In this document: positions 59,356 to 64,000 of the stretch, piece after piece
How positions within the stretch are numbered: position 1 is the first letter of the stretch
Layout of the letters: each line of letters starts with the position of its first letter
Origin: Ewingella allii
GTDB lineage: Bacteria > Pseudomonadota > Gammaproteobacteria > Enterobacterales > Enterobacteriaceae
NCBI RefSeq assembly: GCF_044430645.1
Contig: NZ_JAWUDN010000006.1
Coordinates: 1 to 64,000 of the forward strand
DNA length: 64,000 nt
Direction of reading: 5' to 3'
Translations under genes and position numbers: made by a program
Notes under the pieces: model-generated
The model's database searches: none
Seen by the model: only the letters and a program-made list of their open reading frames with translations
Told to the model about the DNA's origin: nothing

Positions 59356-60611
59356 GGCTGTGTCCCTCCGTTTTGCGCCGTATCCATCTTGTCCAGAACG
59401 CCCTGCAGGCTGGCTTCTGAATCAATCAGGAATTGGCCGGAAGCCACCACCTGCTGGCCCGCTTGCAGGCCGGAGAGCACCTGAGTGCGGCCTGCGGATT
59501 CAGCTCCAAGCTGCACTTCTACCGGCGCGAAGTGGTGGTTAGCCTCGCTGACAATCACCACGTTGCGCAGGCCGGTGCGAATAATCGCCTCGCTCGGCAC
59601 TGACAGGCTGTCAGCCGGAGTGCTGCTTTGCAGGCTAACCTGCGCGAACATCCCCGGCCTGATCAATTGCTGCGGGTTGGCGACTTCAATCCTGACGTTT
59701 AGGGTCCGGCTCGCCGCGTCGGCCACCGGGAGAATGGCGCTGACTTTGCCGCTAAAGGTTTTTCCGGGATAAGCCGGGAAGCTGATTTGCGCCATTTGCC
59801 CGTTTTGCACCTGTGCGGCCTGCGCCTCGGGAACCGCCACTTGCAGCCAGACGCTGGAGATGCCGTTGAGCTGCAACAGCGTGCTGCCGTTGGTCACCGT
59901 CATACCTTGGCGAATGTCGAGTGACTGGATCACGCCGCTGATGGGCGCGGTAAGGGTGTAGACCGGCTGGGCCTTGCCGCTTCTCGTGACCTGATTAATC
60001 AGCGAGGCGGGCATGCCGAGCAGCACCAGCCGCTGTCTGGCGGCGGCGCGCAGTGCGCTGTCACCGCCGTGCAGCAGGGCCAGATACTCCGCCTGAGCGC
60101 CCGCCCAGTCTGGCATCAGCAAATCGACCAGTGGCGCACCGGCGGCCACCACGTCACCCGCCGCCAACGGGTAGCTGCGCTGCACAAAACCGCTGCTTCG
60201 CGCCTGCACAATCGCCACGTCGCGGTCATTGAGCACCACGTTCGCCACGGCGGGAATGCTGGAGGTGATTGGCTCTTGGACCACCGGAGCGAGCCGAATC
60301 GCCAAGTTCTGCACCATGCTGCTATCAATTTTCACGCCGCTGTCCGCAGTGGTTGCGTCCGCCGCGTCGGCATATTTAGGCACCAGTTGCATGTCCATAA
60401 ACGGCGACTTGCCCGGCTTGTCGAAGTGCTGGGCCGGAGCCATGGGGTCATACCAATAGAGGGCTTTCGGCTCGGCCGCCGTGGCGGTTTTGGCCGGAGC
60501 TTGTTGCGCCGCCGGAGCTTGGCTTTTCGCCAGCCAATAGCCCGAAGCGCCGCCAGCCGCGATGCAAAGCAGTGCCAGAGCCGCCAGCTTGAAGGTTTTA
60601 CTTTTCATCAT
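59352..60611 (-). CDS. cusB: CusB-like membrane-fusion protein
   Basis: The periplasmic adaptor of the exporter, 419 residues (E. coli CusB 407). An N-terminal membrane anchor (AALALLCIAAGGASGYWL) precedes the metal-binding segment YWYDPMAPAQHFDKPGKSPFM then DMQLVPKY, which carries the three Met that receive Cu(I)/Ag(I) from CusF. Lipoyl and beta-barrel domains follow, with VNGSTLLQLNGISSVWLQVAVPE near 240-262. Overlaps of 4 nt with both cusC and cusA couple production of all three parts. Confidence 0.95.
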   Translation of the reverse strand: MMKSKTFKLAALALLCIAAGGASGYWLAKSQAPAAQQAPAKTATAAEPKALYWYDPMAPAQHFDKPGKSPFMDMQLVPKYADAADATTADSGVKIDSSMVQNLAIRLAPVVQEPITSSIPAVANVVLNDRDVAIVQARSSGFVQRSYPLAAGDVVAAGAPLVDLLMPDWAGAQAEYLALLHGGDSALRAAARQRLVLLGMPASLINQVTRSGKAQPVYTLTAPISGVIQSLDIRQGMTVTNGSTLLQLNGISSVWLQVAVPEAQAAQVQNGQMAQISFPAYPGKTFSGKVSAILPVADAASRTLNVRIEVANPQQLIRPGMFAQVSLQSSTPADSLSVPSEAIIRTGLRNVVIVSEANHHFAPVEVQLGAESAGRTQVLSGLQAGQQVVASGQFLIDSEASLQGVLDKMDTAQNGGTQP

Positions 60612-61849
60612 TGAACTCCAGCAAAGGTGTAATAGAGGGCGGCGGCCAATTGGTCGCGCTGGCTTTGCAAACCGGCTTTTCTCAGCTGCTGCTCAAGCAC
60701 CGCGCTGCGGGCATTAATCAGGGCCGCGCTGTCGCTGGTGCCGCGCGAATAACCGGCGGTGAGCAGAGAGACTTTTTGCCGGGCGAGGGGCAGCCACTGC
60801 TGGTCGATGCGCGCAATCTGCCGTCCGAGGGTGGCGTAGTCGGCGAGATCGTTATCTAACTGGTTGGTTAATTGACGAATGGCGGCATCTCGTAGTTCGC
60901 CGACTTGGGTGAGATCGAGGGTTTTGGCGGCGATGATAGGGTCTTGGCGGCTGGCGGCAAACAGCGGCAGGCCGACGGTGAACTGCACCGACACCATGTT
61001 GCCGTACATCGGGTCGCGGCGCTGGTAATCCAACTCCACGCTCCAGTCCGGCTTTTTCTCCGCTTCGGCGGCGCGCAGCTCGGCTTTAGCCTTGGCGGTG
61101 TCGCTGTTGAAAGCCTGAATTTTGGCGGTTTTTTGCAAGGACTTGATATAGCTCGCGCCATCCACCGGCAGGTCCGGGGCGTGGCCGACCAGCGGCTGCT
61201 CGGCATCCTGCCCGATATAGCGGCTGAGGGTGGCGGTGGCAACGCGCAGTTCGCGGCGCAGCTGGTCTTCGCGATCCGCTAAGTCTGCCCGTTTTTCATC
61301 AGCATTAAGCGAGTCGGCAAGGCCCGTGCGCCCGGAGACCACCTGAGCCTGAAGGGCTTTGCCCAGCGCGTCATTTTCATGCTCAAGCTGCTGCAATAGC
61401 CCGAGCTGTTCTTCGAGGTAATAGCGGGTTATCCATGCCACGGCCGCGCCCTGTGCCACGTCCACTTGCAACACATGGTGTTGTGAACCGGCTTGCTGGA
61501 TTTGCGCACTGGCAACCTGTTCCCGCGCGTCGCGCTTGGCGGCGTTGGGAAAATCCTGCATCACACCGAGTTTTTCCATGGTCATGGACTCTTCGGTGAA
61601 GGAGTTGGCGGCCGGGCCAGAGATCGGAAAATTGTCGATGCCGGTCACCAGTTTCGGGTCAGGCAAGGCACCGGCCGGAATAGCCGAGGACAGCGCCGAG
61701 CGCACGGCGGTTTGGCTGGCAGAGAGTTCAGGTGATTGCTGTAAAGCGCTGCTCACCGCATAGCTGAAGGTCAGCGGCGCGGCGTGAGCCAAGGGCGCAA
61801 GTCCCACCAGCAAAAGCTGGGCAGGAAGATAGAACGATTTGAAGGACAT
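60608..61849 (-). CDS. cusC: CusC-like outer-membrane efflux protein (TolC family)
   Basis: The outer-membrane channel of the exporter, 413 residues, of the TolC superfamily. A signal peptide ends HAA near residue 24. Two outer-membrane-factor repeats are visible, with long amphipathic helices (LEQLGLLQQLEHENDALGKAL, then LADREDQLRRELRVATATLS). It is shorter than E. coli CusC (457) and lacks its acylated N-terminal Cys, so it resembles the short TolC-like proteins found with czc/cus pumps. Naming as cusC rests on operon position. It lies 89 nt after the small Met-rich gene. Confidence 0.87.
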   Translation of the reverse strand: MSFKSFYLPAQLLLVGLAPLAHAAPLTFSYAVSSALQQSPELSASQTAVRSALSSAIPAGALPDPKLVTGIDNFPISGPAANSFTEESMTMEKLGVMQDFPNAAKRDAREQVASAQIQQAGSQHHVLQVDVAQGAAVAWITRYYLEEQLGLLQQLEHENDALGKALQAQVVSGRTGLADSLNADEKRADLADREDQLRRELRVATATLSRYIGQDAEQPLVGHAPDLPVDGASYIKSLQKTAKIQAFNSDTAKAKAELRAAEAEKKPDWSVELDYQRRDPMYGNMVSVQFTVGLPLFAASRQDPIIAAKTLDLTQVGELRDAAIRQLTNQLDNDLADYATLGRQIARIDQQWLPLARQKVSLLTAGYSRGTSDSAALINARSAVLEQQLRKAGLQSQRDQLAAALYYTFAGVQ

Positions 61850-61938
61850 CGTGGTGATCCCATGAAAGTAACGGCACGCGCGATGGCATACCTATTCCGC
61901 CAAGCCACAGGCTAGACGGCGTTAACAGTCGTTAAGAA

Positions 61939-62328
61939 TCACGCAAGCCGAGGAGGGCGCCACTGGCCTTCAAGGGGAGGAGAAAAGGGGGTTTCTGGGG
62001 TAGGTTGAGCATCTGCGTGGTAAGGCGCAGATAAATTCAGCGGAACAAAGGAGGTCAAAATGGTGTTGAGGTTGCAGTTAGAGCCAAACTTACAGTTTTG
62101 GTCGCTCTGCTGTTTGCCGTGCGAAGAGGACAGGGCGTTTTTGCTCGCCATGCAGTCATCAGGCATCCCATCCATGCCGCTCATGCCCGCCATGGTGGGC
62201 ATAGTCGCAGCGCTGGACGAGGTTTCCGTCATCAGATTACATTGCGCCATCAAGTTCATCGACGCCAGCCCCAGAGAGGGCAGCGTAATGGACAAAATCA
62301 GCAAAATAAGCAGACGGATCTTTTTCAT
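61939..62328 (-). CDS. Small secreted Met/Cys/His-rich protein of the cus operon
   Basis: A 129-residue exported protein of no family I can name. A signal peptide (LLILLILSITLPSLGLAS) is followed by a short region with seven Met and a cluster of potential metal ligands: MAQCNLM, MPTMAGMSGMDGMPDDCM, SSSHGKQ and CKFGSNCN. It is compositionally similar to the small hypothetical proteins that precede cusCBA in some Enterobacterales and Pseudomonas. Periplasmic Cu(I)/Ag(I) binding is inferred. It is the first gene of the operon, so its upstream 74 nt should hold the promoter, in which I see no CusR box. Confidence 0.75.
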   Translation of the reverse strand: MKKIRLLILLILSITLPSLGLASMNLMAQCNLMTETSSSAATMPTMAGMSGMDGMPDDCMASKNALSSSHGKQQSDQNCKFGSNCNLNTILTSFVPLNLSAPYHADAQPTPETPFSPPLEGQWRPPRLA

Positions 62329-62402
62329 GAACCGGAGTGTAAGTTAAGTGTTTGAAATTTGCATCTGCTGATAATTAACAAAACGTGACAGCAGCTTCCA
62401 AA

Positions 62403-63548
62403 CTAGATCTTCCAGTTTTTCACTTTACTCATCAACGAATTATCCTGCTTTAACATCTGGGAGATCTCCGGGTTTTTATAGCGTTTTGCCACGTCGCGGG
62501 CCGTCTCACCCTGTCGATTCTTTACATTCAAATTGATATTCGGGTGGCTGAGCAGCAGGGCGATGCCTTGGGTGTTGCCGGATTTGGCGCAGATGTGCAG
62601 CGCCGTGTCGCCCTTGTGATTGTCCTGCAAATTGACGTCAACGTCGGGGCGCGACAGCAGCAGTTTCATGGGTTTCATATCGGGCTGGGACAGGGTTTTC
62701 ACATACTGATTGTGCATAAAAGTCACGCCGCTGAAACGGCTGCGAATATGCAATGGCGACTGGCCGCTGGCGTTCTTCTGGTTGGGGTTGAGCCGTCGGT
62801 CGTTGAGCAGGCTCTCGGTCATGCTGCGGCTCGGCAAGTCCTTACTCAGCACAATGTGCAGCGGCGTGTTGCCTTGGCGGTCGCCTTTGTTGACATCAAT
62901 GTTGGGTGAGTTGAGTAGCGCGCTGACGCTCTGCTTGTCCCCGCGCTGAATCGCCCGGCTCAGCGGTGGCGTCTGGTTGCTATCCGCCAGCGTATTATTG
63001 ATATCCACCCCGGCGTGTTGGATGAGCGACGGAATGAGCTCATGCTTCATCTGCCCAATCGCCGAGTTGAGCAAGCCGGTGCCTTCCTTCTGTAACAGGT
63101 TCGGGTTGGCGCTCAGGGCTTTGTTCAGCATGATGGGGAATAGGGATGAGTCATAATGCAGCAAAGCCTGACGCAGATTCTCCGCCGTTGGCACCGCGCC
63201 GGGGTAGGACGCCAGCATGTTGACGATCTCTTTCCGCGAGCCAGATACCGCGCAGGCCCACGCATTGTGCGAGCCGTGCTGGAAATTAGTCGGCTTATTA
63301 ATCAACTCAGGATTAATGCGGCTGGAAAGAATAAAACGCACGGTTTTTTCATCCCGCCCGAGCACGGCTTTAAGCAACTGCTGCTGCTTCTCGCCCTCGG
63401 GGAAGGTGCTGAAGGTGTAGAGCGCGTTGGCGCGGCTGTGCTTGTCCGTCTCTGACATCGCCGCCAGCGACTTAGCATCATCTTTCAGGTTTGAAAAAAC
63501 GTTGTGCAGCAGCTCGCTCGGCAGATGTCCGTGTTTTTGAACTTCCAT
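62403..63548 (-). CDS. F-box-like and ankyrin-repeat protein
   Basis: A 381-residue protein without signal peptide or membrane segment. Residues 9-38 read HLPSELLHNVFSNLKDDAKS then LAAMSETDKHSR, close to the eukaryotic F-box pattern LPxELLxxIfSxL...LxxMs. The middle contains ankyrin-like helices (GSHNAWACAVSGSRKEIVNML). The C-terminal half has four or five ankyrin repeats: TPLSRAIQRGD, NTPLHIVLSKD, QSPLHIRSRF, DTALHICAKSGN and GETARDVAKRYKN. F-box plus ankyrin occurs in secreted effectors that join host ubiquitin ligases. No secretion genes are near. The start at 63548 drops 22 upstream residues without a ribosome site. Confidence 0.85.
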   Translation of the reverse strand: MEVQKHGHLPSELLHNVFSNLKDDAKSLAAMSETDKHSRANALYTFSTFPEGEKQQQLLKAVLGRDEKTVRFILSSRINPELINKPTNFQHGSHNAWACAVSGSRKEIVNMLASYPGAVPTAENLRQALLHYDSSLFPIMLNKALSANPNLLQKEGTGLLNSAIGQMKHELIPSLIQHAGVDINNTLADSNQTPPLSRAIQRGDKQSVSALLNSPNIDVNKGDRQGNTPLHIVLSKDLPSRSMTESLLNDRRLNPNQKNASGQSPLHIRSRFSGVTFMHNQYVKTLSQPDMKPMKLLLSRPDVDVNLQDNHKGDTALHICAKSGNTQGIALLLSHPNINLNVKNRQGETARDVAKRYKNPEISQMLKQDNSLMSKVKNWKI

Positions 63549-63791
63549 GACGTCTCGCTTAGTTGACCAGTTAATGCCAATAGAACCCCGCCTGTCAGCA
63601 GGGGATTTTCCCAATGAGTGGTCTTGAAACGGCTTCGGTTCCGAAAATAACGCAAATTAGCGCCGCGTCATGCCCTTCCTCGGACAAATACCTACCACCT
63701 GCCTGAAAAATGACCACGCCAGGAGGCGATCTCCTTGTGCCGTTGTGGCATAATGCGCGCCAAATCACATTCCTAATTAAGAGCGAGCGTT
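63549..63791. promoter_or_regulatory. Divergent ankyrin-gene/ybiT intergenic region
   Basis: A 243-nt region between the leftward F-box/ankyrin gene and rightward ybiT. It contains plausible promoter sequence near 63735-63780 (TTGTGCCG, then CATAATGCG). I see no strong dyads, repeat copies or terminator. Confidence 0.4.
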
Positions 63792-64000
63792 GTGTTAAGT
63801 ACTTACAACATCACCATGCAATTCGGCAGCAAGCCGTTATTTGAAAATATTTCCGTGAAATTTGGCGGCGGCAACCGTTATGGCCTGATCGGCGCGAACG
63901 GCTGTGGTAAATCCACTTTCATGAAGATCCTCGGCGGCGACTTAGTGCCTTCCGGCGGTAACGTCGTGCTCGACCCGAACGAACGTCTGGGTAAGCTGCG
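63792..64000 (+). CDS. ybiT: ABC-F family ATPase YbiT, 5' part
   Basis: The first 69 codons of ybiT, an ABC-F protein acting on ribosomes (about 530 residues in E. coli); the window ends inside the gene. The visible part reads NITMQFGSKPLFENISVKFGG, then Walker A GANGCGKST, then FMKILGGDL and LDPNERLGKLR, nearly identical to E. coli. Ser to Cys in Walker A (GANGC rather than GANGS) is a mild change. Translation starts at GTG, as in E. coli, with GAGCGAG just upstream. Confidence 0.95.
   Translation, partial: MLSTYNITMQFGSKPLFENISVKFGGGNRYGLIGANGCGKSTFMKILGGDLVPSGGNVVLDPNERLGKL

Overview
The window is a stretch of enterobacterial chromosome. The gene order dinG - ybiB - rlmF - ybiO - glnQPH - ybiI - dps - rhtA - ompX, with ybiT at the far right edge, follows the Escherichia coli ybi region. 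Codon use, the moderately high GC content and the intergenic repeats suggest a Yersiniaceae-like member of Enterobacterales (Rahnella, Rouxiella, Ewingella or Serratia type). The genus is an inference, not something I can read off the sequence.

Layout. (1) 0.15-6.5 kb: a leftward eight-gene operon. A MerR-type regulator is followed by an NTF2-like protein, an SDR, an FAD amine-oxidase-like enzyme, a DUF1365 protein, a cyclopropane-fatty-acid-synthase-like methyltransferase, a chalcone-isomerase-like protein and a DUF3833 lipoprotein. This looks like a membrane-lipid modification system. Two TTGTACAA palindromes lie in front of the MerR gene. (2) 7.0-8.6 kb: an XRE/cupin regulator with two GNAT acetyltransferases. 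(3) 8.7-32.4 kb: the conserved backbone. It holds an e(P4)-type acid phosphatase, an OmpC/F porin, dinG, a PaiB-like protein, ybiB, yjdM, an M3-type peptidase, rlmF, a soluble PAS chemoreceptor, ybiO, glnHPQ with a sigma-54 promoter, ybiI, dps, tam, a fasciclin/ECF sigma/anti-sigma operon, rhtA and ompX. (4) 32.5-63.5 kb: material that in E. coli does not lie between ompX and ybiT. It holds a Tat-lipoprotein molybdoenzyme with a b-type cytochrome and a two-component system of the CusR/HprR type, then eptB with an EEP-family enzyme and a LysR regulator, and a divergent leuCD pair beside a haloacetate-dehalogenase-like hydrolase. It continues with betT/betIBA, a LysR gene with two YdcZ half-transporters, a RES/Xre toxin-antitoxin pair, tsx, a cusCBAF-type copper/silver efflux operon with a Met-rich small protein, and a protein with an F-box-like motif plus ankyrin repeats. 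(5) The start of ybiT.

The most unusual structure is a family of long intergenic repeats at 1-110, 6601-6945, 20354-21015 and 50892-51540. Each unit is about 300 nt. Two copies are head-to-head inverted pairs of units, one is a single unit and one is cut by the window edge. Inside each unit a hairpin keeps its position and its base-pairing while the stem sequence changes. In the three left-type units its loop also keeps the pattern TRARCG. I do not recognise this family.

The second item of interest is the F-box-like/ankyrin protein at 62403-63548, which resembles effectors that act inside eukaryotic cells. The third is regulatory: the promoter of the HprR/CusR-like two-component system carries a textbook CusR/HprR box, while the cus efflux operon 20 kb away has no regulator beside it.
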